In this document: one piece after another, positions 1-8,057 of the stretch
Numbering within the stretch: position 1 is the first letter of the stretch
How the letters are laid out: every line of letters starts with the position of its first letter
DNA from: CAMAVH01 sp046297835
Lineage (GTDB): Bacteria; Pseudomonadota; Alphaproteobacteria; SMXQ01
DNA: 64,000 nt
Assembly: GCA_046297835.1 (NCBI GenBank)
Contig: JBKBHI010000010.1
Location: 62,001-126,000 of the forward strand
Reading direction: 5' to 3'
Made by a program: the position numbers and the translations under genes
The notes under the pieces: model-generated
Database searches by the model: none
What the model was told of the DNA's origin: nothing
What the model saw: the letters and a program-made list of their open reading frames with translations, nothing else

Positions 1-569
1 ATGACCAGGATGTTGCCCTCGAAACCGTCCATGCCGGTCGACATGTAGGCGTAGCGCTCGTCGACGTCGAAGCGGTGGACGCCTTCGCGGCCGGTATATT
101 GATGATGGATCAGCTTGGGCTTGGTCTTGTCGGCGATGTCCCAAATCTTGAAGCCGGCGTCGGGATAGTCGATCTTCGAAGCGTCGAGCAGGTCCTTGAT
201 GACCTCCGGATCGAAGCCGGTCGCCTTGGCCAGCTCCGCCTTCGTCGGCTCGTTGCCGCCGCTCTTCGCCATCAGGTCCTGGCGCGCCTCCGCCGTCGTG
301 CGCGCCCGCCGCCAGAACGAGCGGCGCGGCCGCTCGCAGTTGGTGAACATCAGGTCGCCGACGACGCGCACCTTGTGGCTGTGGGTGGCGTCGCCGTCGA
401 GCGCGATGGTCGAGAGCAGCTTCGGTTTGCGCGGGTCCGACACGTCGAAAATGCTCGTGCCGTGCGGCGGGTCCATGTGGCCGACATAGGCGGTCGTGCC
501 CACGAGGGTCACTTGCCCGCCGCCGGGGATGTCGAGGCGCGCGAGGTGCTTGAAGTTCTCGGTAAGCAT
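1..569 (-). CDS. LVIVD-repeat protein, partial (C-terminus outside window)
   Basis: The frame opens with ATG at 569 and stays open to the window edge, giving the first 189 residues. It reads MLTENFKHLARLDIPGGG and then has beta-propeller-like strands such as TSIFDVSDPRKPKLLSTI and FKIWDIADKTKPKLIHHQ. The recurring 'V-D-(I/V)-S/A-D-P/K-x-K-P' pattern is typical of LVIVD-repeat proteins of unknown substrate. It starts 23 bp after the tctC-family gene at 592-1617 and is probably the last visible gene of the leftward catabolic operon. No signal peptide is visible. The biochemical role is unknown. Confidence 0.75.
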   Translation of the reverse strand, partial: MLTENFKHLARLDIPGGGQVTLVGTTAYVGHMDPPHGTSIFDVSDPRKPKLLSTIALDGDATHSHKVRVVGDLMFTNCERPRRSFWRRARTTAEARQDLMAKSGGNEPTKAELAKATGFDPEVIKDLLDASKIDYPDAGFKIWDIADKTKPKLIHHQYTGREGVHRFDVDERYAYMSTGMDGFEGNILV

Positions 570-591
570 ACGGAACGGTCCTAGTCTCGGG

Positions 592-1617
592 TTATTTCTT
601 CATCGCTTCGACGGCGCGGGCGACGATGTCGGGCGGCGACTTCATCAGGCCGGCGAGCAGCTTGTCCATGGTCTCGCCGGTGACGAGCGAGACGTCGAGG
701 CTCAGCTTGGCGAGATCGGCGACGAGGCGCGGATCGCGCGCCGCCTTGTTGAAGGCCTCGCGGGCGGCGGCGACGCGCTCCTTCGGCACGTCCGGCGGCA
801 TGACGAAGGGCCGGCCGAGGGCGAGCGAAGCGAAGATCAGGTTCAGCGTCTGGCGGTCCTGCTCGCTCTTGGCGAAATCGAGGATGAAGGGCACGCCCTT
901 GAGCTCCTCGTGCGGCTCGCCCGAAAGCTGGATCAGGATGTTCAGCTTCTTGTCGCGCAGCCAGTCGGGCTTCTGGTTCTTAAGCGAGGACCAGGACCAG
1001 CCGCAGCGGCCCTCGACTTCGCGCCGCTCGATGGCGATGTCGATGTTGGCGCCGACGTAGCCCGAGATGATCTTGAACTTGGTGCCGATCATGTTGTTCA
1101 GCACGGCGGGGAACTTCTCGGTGTCGTTGGCGCCGGCGCCGCCGATGATCGTCTCCTGCGCCATGGCGTCCTGGATCGTCTTGGTCTTGGATTCGTGCCA
1201 GGTGGCGCAGACGCTGGTCTCGTTGTTGAGGTTGCCGATCCAGTTGAACTTCAGCGTCTCGTATTGCAGCGTCTCCTGCGCCTCGCCGTAGAGCGGCAGC
1301 ATCGGGATCTCGCGCTGGACCATGCCCATCACCGTGCCGTCCTTGGGCGCGACGGTATAGACGTAGTTGGCGGCGCGGATGCTGGCCGCGCCCTGCATGT
1401 TCTGCACGATGATGCTCGGCTTGCCCGGCATCTCGTCGGCGAAATAGCGCGAGAAGGTGCGGGCGTAGATGTCGTAGCCGCCGCCGGCCGCGCCGCCGAC
1501 GATGATGCGAAGCTGCTTGCCCTTATAGAAATCGGCGGCGCTCTGGGCGTCGGCCTGTGGGGCGAAAAGGATGAGGGCGAGGCTCGCGCCCGCGAGCCGC
1601 GTGAAAATCTTGAGCAT
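592..1617 (-). CDS. Bug/TctC-family tripartite tricarboxylate-type periplasmic binding protein
   Basis: This 341-residue protein has a Sec signal peptide (MLKIFTRLAGASLALILF, cut near ADAQS). The mature start 'DFYKGKQLRIIVGGAAGGGYDIYARTFSRYF' and the motif 'PSIIVQNMQGAASIRAANYVYTVAPKDGTVMG' are diagnostic of Bug/TctC solute receptors. These proteins bind carboxylated ligands in the periplasm. The usual partners TctA and TctB are not in the window, so it is an orphan receptor here. A related gene lies directly upstream (1791-2807) and the two probably share a transcript with the TauD and cupin genes. The ligand cannot be read from sequence. Confidence 0.9.
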   Translation of the reverse strand: MLKIFTRLAGASLALILFAPQADAQSAADFYKGKQLRIIVGGAAGGGYDIYARTFSRYFADEMPGKPSIIVQNMQGAASIRAANYVYTVAPKDGTVMGMVQREIPMLPLYGEAQETLQYETLKFNWIGNLNNETSVCATWHESKTKTIQDAMAQETIIGGAGANDTEKFPAVLNNMIGTKFKIISGYVGANIDIAIERREVEGRCGWSWSSLKNQKPDWLRDKKLNILIQLSGEPHEELKGVPFILDFAKSEQDRQTLNLIFASLALGRPFVMPPDVPKERVAAAREAFNKAARDPRLVADLAKLSLDVSLVTGETMDKLLAGLMKSPPDIVARAVEAMKK

Positions 1618-1790
1618 GTCGTCTCCCTGCCGTCGCCACTGAGCGGCGTCGTTCGTTGAAGCGCGTCCGGCTTAAGCCGGATCGGGGAGAAACCTATAAC
1701 GCCTCCGCGCCGGCATGACCACCGCGCGGAGGCGTCATAGTTTGTTGCTTTGTCGCCGCAGTCTTGCATAAGACCGCGGCCGGGGCGGGA

Positions 1791-2807
1791 TCAGCGGACG
1801 GTCTCTCGGGCCTTCTCGATCAGCCGCGGCGGCGCGCCGTAGATATCGTCGATGATTTTCGCGGCGCTCGCCCCGTCGAGCGTGCCGACGACCGGCAGGT
1901 CCGACTTGGCGGCGTCGGCGACGAACTGCGGATCCTTCACCGCGCTGTCGAACGCCTTGCGCAGCAGCGCCAGCCGGTCGGCCGGCACGGCCTTGGAGGC
2001 GACATAGGGCCGGCCGACGGCGTCGGCCGAGGTCAGCAGCTTCAGCACCGTCTTGTCGTCCTCGTTCTTCAGCAGGTCGCCGGCGTAGGGCACGCTGCTC
2101 GGCAGGTTGGGCACGGGGCCGGGCGCGAATTTGACGATCGGGTTGATCTTGTTCTCGGCGAGCCAAGCCGGCGGATTGCTGCTCCAGGCGCCGCAGCCGC
2201 CGTCGAGCTCGCCGCGCTCGATGGCGAGGCGCTCCTCGGCGCTTCCGGGATAGCCGGTGATGATCTTGATCTTCGCGCCGAAGAGATTCTTCAGCGTCGC
2301 GGCGTTGTTGTAGCTCGAACTGCCGGTCTGCTGCGTGCCGATGTTGAAGTTGCCGCGCTTCATCAGGTCGTCCCAATTCTTCACGCCGGTGGCGTGCCAG
2401 GCGTAGCAGGCGCGCAGGTCGGCGGTGATGCTGCCGATCCAGGCGACGTCGGAAAGCTTGAAATTGATCTTGTCCGGCGCCGTCAGCGATTCGACGATGA
2501 CGCCGGGGTTGAAGGCGGTCATCACGCTGCCGTCTTTCGGCGCGTTGGCGTCGAGATGCAGCACGGCCTTCAAGCTGCCGCTGCCGGGCATGTTCTGCAC
2601 GATGACGTTGGGTTCGCCCGGCAGGTATTTGCCGAAGCTGCGCGCCAGCAGCCGGGTGTAGGCGTCGTAGCCGCCGCCCGGCGTCGCGCCGACGACCATG
2701 GTGATCGTCTTGAATTCGGGGCTTTGCGCGGCGGCAGGGGCGGCGAGGGCGGCGGCGAGCAGGCCGAGGGCGCTGGCGGCGGCCAGGCCGCGACGGATGT
2801 GACGCAT
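1791..2807 (-). CDS. Bug/TctC-family periplasmic binding protein (second copy)
   Basis: This 338-residue protein has a signal peptide (MRHIRRGLAAASALGLLAAALAAPAAAQ). The family motifs follow: 'TITMVVGATPGGGYDAYTRLLARSFGKYLPGEPNVIVQNMPGSGSLKAVLHLDANAPKDGSV', and the middle block 'IITGYPGSAEERLAIERGELDGGCGAWSS'. It is clearly paralogous to the gene at 592-1617 but diverged, so the two probably bind different carboxylates. It lies between that gene and the cupin/TauD pair on the same strand. A 212-bp gap upstream holds a 25-bp tandem repeat. No TctA/TctB genes are nearby. Confidence 0.9.
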   Translation of the reverse strand: MRHIRRGLAAASALGLLAAALAAPAAAQSPEFKTITMVVGATPGGGYDAYTRLLARSFGKYLPGEPNVIVQNMPGSGSLKAVLHLDANAPKDGSVMTAFNPGVIVESLTAPDKINFKLSDVAWIGSITADLRACYAWHATGVKNWDDLMKRGNFNIGTQQTGSSSYNNAATLKNLFGAKIKIITGYPGSAEERLAIERGELDGGCGAWSSNPPAWLAENKINPIVKFAPGPVPNLPSSVPYAGDLLKNEDDKTVLKLLTSADAVGRPYVASKAVPADRLALLRKAFDSAVKDPQFVADAAKSDLPVVGTLDGASAAKIIDDIYGAPPRLIEKARETVR

Positions 2808-2931
2808 GGACGTGATCTCCCTGTGTTTTCGAGCTTGAGACGGTTCGGGCCGCCCGCGCTTTCGCGCGAACGGCCCGCCGGGCTGAACGCCGCCTTGTGC
2901 CGGCGGTTTGGGCGTTCCGTCAGGCGCGCAA

Positions 2932-3031
2932 CGCGTGTCGCGCCTCAGGCGCGCGGGTCATGTCGCGCCTCAGGCGCGCGGGTCATGTCGCGCCTCAGGT
3001 GCGCGGGTCATGTCGCGCCTCAGGCGCGCAA
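2932..3031. repeat. four tandem copies of a 25-bp unit over the 3' end of the cupin gene
   Basis: Copies begin at about 2932, 2957, 2982 and 3007; the last three are nearly identical (one C/T change). Each holds the small dyad GCGCCTCAGGCGC, so each can fold into a short hairpin on either strand. The copy nearest the gene contains the gene's own stop codon (3020-3022), and the most distal copy again reads the codons for LRA and a stop. The array looks like reiteration of the gene's end and may serve as a serial hairpin terminator. No spacer-like variable sequence is present. Confidence 0.85.
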
Positions 3032-3637
3032 TTCATACGGAATCTGCTGCGGGCCGAAGCGCTCGACGACCGTGTTGGTCTTGGGATCGAAGCCCTTCTG
3101 CAGCACGGTGCCTTCGCCGAGGCGCTGGCTGCGCAGGATGACCGCGACCGAGCGGGTCGGGCCGCCCTGTTCGGCATGGATGTCGTAAGGCGGCACCAGA
3201 TCGACCTTGCCCTGCGTGCCGGTGGTGACGGAGGACATCCGCACCTCGGCGTAGCCCGGCTTGCTGCCGTCGTCGACGCGCTCGAAGCGTTCGAGGGATT
3301 CGGTGCCGTCGAGCACGCCGTAAAGCACCCAGGCGTTGGCGTGGTCGTGGACGCTGCCGAAGCGGCCCGGCATCCGCACCACGCCGTTGATGGCGAAGCC
3401 CAATTCCTCATCGACGTAGAACAGCAGGTTCTTGCCGCCGTCAGTGCAGGGCCAGTCGGCCGACCGCGCTTTCAGCTCATCGTCCATGACGAGCTTTTCC
3501 AGCAGCGGCTTGGCCTTTTCCATGCGCGTCTGGGTGTCGGGCTCGGCGGCCCACAGGGCGCGCAGATCGTCGATGAAGCGCTGAAAGACGGGTAGACGCG
3601 GCGCGACGGCTTTTTCGGGAGCGGTCGCTTTATTCAT
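3020..3637 (-). CDS. cysteine dioxygenase-like cupin protein
   Basis: A 205-residue soluble protein starting at ATG 3637, eight bases inside the end of the tauD-type gene, which indicates translational coupling. The centre reads 'GRFGSVHDHANAWVLYGVLDGTESLERFERVDDG'. The HxH pair with a downstream strand pattern is that of metal-binding cupins of the cysteine dioxygenase-like group (COG5553-type). A later 'YDIHAEQGG' could supply the third histidine. It probably acts with the neighbouring 2-oxoglutarate oxygenase in oxidation of the operon's substrate. The substrate is unknown, and thiol oxidation is only one possibility. Confidence 0.7.
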   Translation of the reverse strand: MNKATAPEKAVAPRLPVFQRFIDDLRALWAAEPDTQTRMEKAKPLLEKLVMDDELKARSADWPCTDGGKNLLFYVDEELGFAINGVVRMPGRFGSVHDHANAWVLYGVLDGTESLERFERVDDGSKPGYAEVRMSSVTTGTQGKVDLVPPYDIHAEQGGPTRSVAVILRSQRLGEGTVLQKGFDPKTNTVVERFGPQQIPYELRA

Positions 3638-4523
3638 GGATCGGCGCTCCTTCGATGGCGCAGCGGCGCAGCAGGCGGCGCTCCTCGGGCGGGAACCAGG
3701 TGCGGGCATGGATGGCGCAGCGGTTGTCCCACATGACGAAATCGTCGAGCTTCCATTTGTGCTCGTAGATGAATTCGGGGCGCTCGCCGATCTCATAGAG
3801 CTGTTCCAGCAGCACCTCGTTCTCCTCCTTGGAGAAGCCTTCGATGCGCGCGGTCATCAAGCGGTCGACGAACAGCGATTTGCGCCCGGTCTCGGCATGG
3901 GTCGAGAACACCGGATGGAAGTAATGCGCCGAGCCGCTGAGATCGTCCTTCAGCTCGACCTTGGCGCTGCGCTCGTATTCGTGGATGTGCAGCGCCTTCT
4001 TGCCGGCCAGCTTGGTCTTCAATTCGGCGGGCAGCGCGTCGTAGGCTTTGTACATGTTGGAGAATTGCGTGTTGCCGCCGGTCGAGGGCAGTTCGAGCGC
4101 ATAGAGGAACGTGTAATTGTAGGGCTTCTCGGCATAGCCCGAATCGATGTGGAACCACATCTCGCCCTCGCCGAAGGCGCCGATCGGCTCGCCGTTCTCC
4201 TTGATGTTGCTGACCAGCAGCACGTTGGGATCGTTCTGCTTGGTGCCGTGCGTGCGGTGTTGCAGATCCTGGCGGAACATGGCGTTCTTGCGCCGGCCGA
4301 GGTTGCCGAAATAGCCGGCGAAGCGCAGCTGCTGCTCCTGGGTGATTTTCTGGCCGCGGAAGACCAGCACGATATGATCGTTCCACGCCTGGCGGATGGC
4401 GGCGACCGTCTCCGGCGTCAGCTCCTGGGTCAGGTCCACCCCGGTGATCTCCGCGCCGCAGGCGGCGGATAGGGGCGTGACCTTCATGGATTCCAGCCCC
4501 CGCGTTTCGATCACAGACGCCAT
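3630..4523 (-). CDS. TauD/TfdA-family Fe(II)/2-oxoglutarate dioxygenase
   Basis: A 297-residue protein of typical TauD length. The facial triad is visible: 'MWFHIDSGYAEKP' gives His125 and Asp127, and 'DNRCAIHARTWFPPEERRLLRRC' gives the distal His272 with 2-oxoglutarate-binding arginines near 286-287. Family members hydroxylate taurine, phenoxyacetates or similar small acids next to a leaving group, using O2 and 2-oxoglutarate. It is the first gene of a leftward unit with a cupin and two Bug/TctC receptors and is divergent from two IclR regulators. A dyad at 4546-4561 lies just upstream. Substrate is not determinable; homology to TauD does not prove taurine use. Confidence 0.88.
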   Translation of the reverse strand: MASVIETRGLESMKVTPLSAACGAEITGVDLTQELTPETVAAIRQAWNDHIVLVFRGQKITQEQQLRFAGYFGNLGRRKNAMFRQDLQHRTHGTKQNDPNVLLVSNIKENGEPIGAFGEGEMWFHIDSGYAEKPYNYTFLYALELPSTGGNTQFSNMYKAYDALPAELKTKLAGKKALHIHEYERSAKVELKDDLSGSAHYFHPVFSTHAETGRKSLFVDRLMTARIEGFSKEENEVLLEQLYEIGERPEFIYEHKWKLDDFVMWDNRCAIHARTWFPPEERRLLRRCAIEGAPIHE

Positions 4524-4545
4524 GGCGCTTCTCCCAAAAATAATG

Positions 4546-4561
4546 AAACGATGTCTCGTTT
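4546..4561. promoter_or_regulatory. dyad in the tauD-iclR intergenic region, candidate IclR operator
   Basis: AAACGA and TCGTTT are exact inverted arms separated by four bases, 22 bp upstream of the tauD-type start and within the 125-bp divergent spacer before iclR. IclR-family regulators usually bind palindromes of about this size next to their target promoter. The position would suit repression of the leftward operon. The assignment to IclR is inferred. Confidence 0.45.
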
Positions 4562-4648
4562 TTTATTAACGAGGATGATATAAAGGCGCTCAAGGCCCGT
4601 CAAGCGGCCGACCGTTTCATAATCCCTCCTCGCCGCAACGAGACGCTC

Positions 4649-5434
4649 ATGGCCCGTCCCGCCGTCCAGCCGCCGGCCTCCGCCGGAGAGAACCGTTACG
4701 CCGTCGAAGCGGTGACTCGCGCCGCCCGCGTGCTGGCGCTGTTCGACCGCGCGCGGCCGCGCCAGAGCCTGGCCGAACTGGCCGAGCGCAGCGGCGTGCC
4801 GCGCCTGACGCTGCGCGGCATCCTCGACACCCTGGCGGCGCACGACCTGCTGATCGAGGAGGGCGACGGCTTCTACCGCCTGGGCTACGCCTGGCTGCGC
4901 TTCGCCGACGTGCGGCGCAACCAGCTCGACATCCGCGGCAGCGCCGTGCCGATCATGCGCGCCATCCGCGACGGCGTGAACGAGACGGTGATCCTCAGCT
5001 TGCGCATCGGCGACCGCCGCGTGCATCTCGATTACGTCGAAAGCACGCAGCCGATCCGCCGCATCACCCAGCCCGGCCACGAGGGGCCGGTGCATGTCGG
5101 CGCCGCCGGCATGGTCCTGATGTCGGGCTTTTCGGACGCCGAGCTGGCGGCCTATCGCGCGCGCAGCCCGGACATCGCCGACCCGGAATGGGCGGCGGTG
5201 CTCGCCGGCGTTGCCGACGCCAAGCGCGACGGCCATTCGGTGGTGGCCGGCAAGGTCAACGTCCATACCGCCGCCGTCGCCGCGCCGGTGCGCGCCTATT
5301 CGGGCGAGATCATCGCGACGCTGACGATCTCCTGTCCGACCGACCGCTTCACGCCGGAGCTGAGCGAGCGCTGCGTCCGCCTGGTGACGGACGGCGCGGC
5401 CAAGCTGTCGCGCGCGCTGGGATATTCGGCATGA
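4649..5434 (+). CDS. IclR-family transcriptional regulator
   Basis: 261 residues. The N-terminal winged helix-turn-helix spans about residues 13-75 ('AVEAVTRAARVLALFDRARPRQSLAELAERSGVPRLTLRGILDTLAAHDLL'). The C-terminal effector domain contains 'VNETVILSLRIGDRRVHLDYVEST' and ends in the usual 'GEIIATLTISCPTDRF' strand. It is divergent from the TauD-type operon and overlaps a second IclR gene by the ATGA arrangement at 5431-5434. It probably controls the leftward catabolic genes in response to a pathway acid. Confidence 0.9.
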   Translation: MARPAVQPPASAGENRYAVEAVTRAARVLALFDRARPRQSLAELAERSGVPRLTLRGILDTLAAHDLLIEEGDGFYRLGYAWLRFADVRRNQLDIRGSAVPIMRAIRDGVNETVILSLRIGDRRVHLDYVESTQPIRRITQPGHEGPVHVGAAGMVLMSGFSDAELAAYRARSPDIADPEWAAVLAGVADAKRDGHSVVAGKVNVHTAAVAAPVRAYSGEIIATLTISCPTDRFTPELSERCVRLVTDGAAKLSRALGYSA

Positions 5435-6246
5435 CCGCATCCAAGCCGTTCATGCCGAAACCGCCGGTCAAGCCGGACGCCAAACGCGTCCGCGTGGTCG
5501 ATCGCGCGGCGTGCATCATGGACTGCTTCTCGCGCGATAGCGCCGAACTGTCGCTGCCGCAGCTGTGCGCGCGGCTGGAATTGCCGAAAGCGACGGTGTT
5601 CCGCATCCTCACCACCCTGGTCGATCAGGGCTGGCTCGCCTACAACGGCCAGACGGCGCTCTACACCCTCGGGTTCGCGGCGCTGCGCCACGCCGACAGC
5701 CTGCTGCGCGGCCTCGACATTCGCGCCAAGGCGCGGCCCTTCCTGCGCAACGTGCGCGACGCGGTGAACGAGACGGTGATCCTGTCTTTGCGCGACGGCG
5801 ACCATCGCATCAACATCGACAGCATCGACGGCGGCCAGGCCATCGCCCAGACGCTGCAGCTCGGCGTGCGCGCGCCGCTCTACACGGGCGCGGCCAGCCA
5901 GGTGTTCCTCGCCGCCATGAGCGACGCGGAGATCGACGCCTATCTCGCGCGCACCGAACTGATCGCCTACAATCCCGCGACGCTGACGACGCCGGAGGCG
6001 GTGCGGTCGCGGGTGGCGCAGGTGCGCGCCCAGGGCTACGCCCGCACGCACGGCGAATTCACCTTAAGCGCGTCGCAGACCGCGGCGCTCGCCGTGCCGG
6101 TGCGCGACGGCGCCGGCAAGACCGTCGCCGTGCTGCACGTGTCGGGGCCGCAGAACCGCATGGACGAAGCGGCGGAGCGGACCTGCCGCGACGTCCTGCT
6201 GCGCGAAAGCGCGGCGCTGACGGCGGCGTTGCAGGCCGGCGGCTAG
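5431..6246 (+). CDS. IclR-family transcriptional regulator (second, overlapping copy)
   Basis: 271 residues starting at the ATG that overlaps the stop of the preceding iclR gene. The wHTH reads 'VRVVDRAACIMDCFSRDSAELSLPQLCARLELPKATVFRILTTLVDQGWL'. The effector domain carries 'VNETVILSLRDGDHRINIDSIDGGQAIAQTLQLGVRAPLYTGAASQVFLAAM'. It is a clear paralogue of its neighbour, so this looks like a tandem duplication followed by divergence. IclR proteins work as dimers or tetramers, so the pair might form mixed oligomers. The downstream ABC permease gene is convergent, with 9 bp between the genes. Confidence 0.9.
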   Translation: MTASKPFMPKPPVKPDAKRVRVVDRAACIMDCFSRDSAELSLPQLCARLELPKATVFRILTTLVDQGWLAYNGQTALYTLGFAALRHADSLLRGLDIRAKARPFLRNVRDAVNETVILSLRDGDHRINIDSIDGGQAIAQTLQLGVRAPLYTGAASQVFLAAMSDAEIDAYLARTELIAYNPATLTTPEAVRSRVAQVRAQGYARTHGEFTLSASQTAALAVPVRDGAGKTVAVLHVSGPQNRMDEAAERTCRDVLLRESAALTAALQAGG

Positions 6247-6255
6247 GCGCGCGGT

Positions 6256-8028
6256 TCAGGCGGCCTGCTGGCGCGGGCCGCGCCGCACCGTCGCGACGCG
6301 CAGCACTAGCGTCAGCAGCAGCAGCGCCAGGATCATCAGGGTGCCGATGGCGCCGACCATGACCGCCTCGCCTTCGCCCCACAGATTCCAGATCGTCACC
6401 GCCAGCAGCTCGTTCTGCTCGCCTTCCGTCAAGATCAGCGGTTGGCCGGCGATGCGGACGGCGTGCAGCGCCGTCCAGATCCAGACGCTGACGAAGGCGG
6501 GCAGCAGCAGCGGCACGAACACGCGCCACATGACGCGCCATTGCGGCGCGCCGGAAATCTGCGCCGCTTCCTCCAGGTCCTTGTGGATTTGCAGGATCGC
6601 CGCGTTCATCACGCGCGTGCCGTACGACATGAAGCCGATGACGAAAACGATGCAGACCGTCCAGATCGTGCCGAACAGGGCGAGGCCCAGCTTGTCGCCC
6701 TTCAGGAACAGCCAGAGCATGGCGAGGCCGATGACGATGCCGGGGATGGCGTGCGGCAGGAACACGAGCTGGTCGAGCAGCTTGCGGCCCCAGAATTTGC
6801 TGCGCACGACGACCAGAGAGATGCAGAAGGAGATCGCGACGGTGGCGGTCGAGGTGATCAGCACCATGATGCCGGTGTTCCACAGCACGACGCGCATCTG
6901 CTCCATCTCGAACACGGCGCGGTAGTTGGCCAGCGTGGCGCGCGACAAGGATGCCAGCGACGGCGACATCAGCACCGGCATGAAGGAGATGTAAGCCAGC
7001 ACCAGCGTCGGCAGCACGACCGATAGCAGCAGGTAGAGGACGACCAGGGCGAGGGCGGGATAGCGCCAGGCGCCGAGCGCCTGGATGCGCGGCCGATAAC
7101 CCTTGCCGGTGACGATGCTGAAGCGCTCGGCCTTAGAGATCACCCGGCTGTAGGCGATGGTGGCGACGATGGCGACGACTAGGTAGAGCAGGGCGAGCGA
7201 ATTGGCCTCGCCATAGTTCGGCAGGAAAGTGGCCGGGTTGAGCGCGGCGAAAATCTTGGTCGAGAAAACATAGATGCCGCTCGGCAGGCCGAGGATGCCC
7301 GGCACCTCGAACACTTCGAGGGCGGTGATGAACTGATAGATCGCCACCGCGACGAGGCCTGGCAGCATCAGGCGGATGGTGATTTTGCGCAGGGTGCTCG
7401 CGCCGCCGGCCCCCGACATGGCGGCGGCCTCCTCCAGCGTCGGATCCATGCTGCGCAAAAGCGGCACCAGCATGAGGAAGGCAGTCGGCACCAGGCGCAG
7501 GCCTTCGACGAAGACCATGCCGCCGATCGAATAGATGTTGATCGGCCCTTCCGCCAGGCCGAACCAGTCCATCAGGCTGCGGTTGATGAAGCCGATCTTG
7601 GGGCTGAGCATCAGCACCCAGGCCATCGCCTGCAGCATGCCCGGCATCGCCAGGGTCATCGGCACGGCGGCGTAGATCCAGATCTTGCCCGGCATGTCGG
7701 TGCGCTCGACGAGCCAGGCGAGCAGGATGGCGATGCCGAGGCCGACGACCATGCTGCCGAGGACATACCACAGCGTGTTGAAGAACACCGCGCCGGTGCC
7801 CGGATCGGTCCACACGCGGATGTGGTTCTGCATCCCGAGCGTGTCGAAGGAGAACGCGCCCGGCATCGAGGCGGTGGAGAAGCTGCCGAGCACCAGGAAG
7901 ACGAGCGGCAGGAACACCGCCGCCGCGACCAGGATCAGCAGCAGCCAAGGCCACAAATTGAAGCGTCCGCGGCGCGCGAACGCCGCGCCGAAGGCCCAGC
8001 CGTCCGGGCGGGCGGTGTCGGCGGTCAT
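6256..8028 (-). CDS. ABC transporter permease, fused two-domain (FbpB/AfuB type)
   Basis: A 590-residue membrane protein made of two BPD_transp_1 domains in one chain. Each half has about six hydrophobic helices and an EAA loop ('LEEAAAMSGAGGASTLRKITIRLMLPG' and 'LEEAAQISGAPQWRVMWRVFVPLLLP'). This fused architecture is typical of ferric-iron-type and putative organic-ion importers. The receptor is most likely the protein at 10474-11637, whose family is the same. No ABC ATPase gene occurs in the window, so the energising subunit must be elsewhere. It lies 29 bp downstream of the Rieske oxygenase and is probably cotranscribed with it. Confidence 0.88.
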   Translation of the reverse strand: MTADTARPDGWAFGAAFARRGRFNLWPWLLLILVAAAVFLPLVFLVLGSFSTASMPGAFSFDTLGMQNHIRVWTDPGTGAVFFNTLWYVLGSMVVGLGIAILLAWLVERTDMPGKIWIYAAVPMTLAMPGMLQAMAWVLMLSPKIGFINRSLMDWFGLAEGPINIYSIGGMVFVEGLRLVPTAFLMLVPLLRSMDPTLEEAAAMSGAGGASTLRKITIRLMLPGLVAVAIYQFITALEVFEVPGILGLPSGIYVFSTKIFAALNPATFLPNYGEANSLALLYLVVAIVATIAYSRVISKAERFSIVTGKGYRPRIQALGAWRYPALALVVLYLLLSVVLPTLVLAYISFMPVLMSPSLASLSRATLANYRAVFEMEQMRVVLWNTGIMVLITSTATVAISFCISLVVVRSKFWGRKLLDQLVFLPHAIPGIVIGLAMLWLFLKGDKLGLALFGTIWTVCIVFVIGFMSYGTRVMNAAILQIHKDLEEAAQISGAPQWRVMWRVFVPLLLPAFVSVWIWTALHAVRIAGQPLILTEGEQNELLAVTIWNLWGEGEAVMVGAIGTLMILALLLLTLVLRVATVRRGPRQQAA

Positions 8029-8057
8029 GGCCTGTCCTCCGCGCCTTTAAGCCGTCG

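Noticed and set aside
2932..3031. Possible CRISPR-like array
   Set aside because: Repeats are directly abutting 25-mers without variable spacers and include a gene's stop codon.
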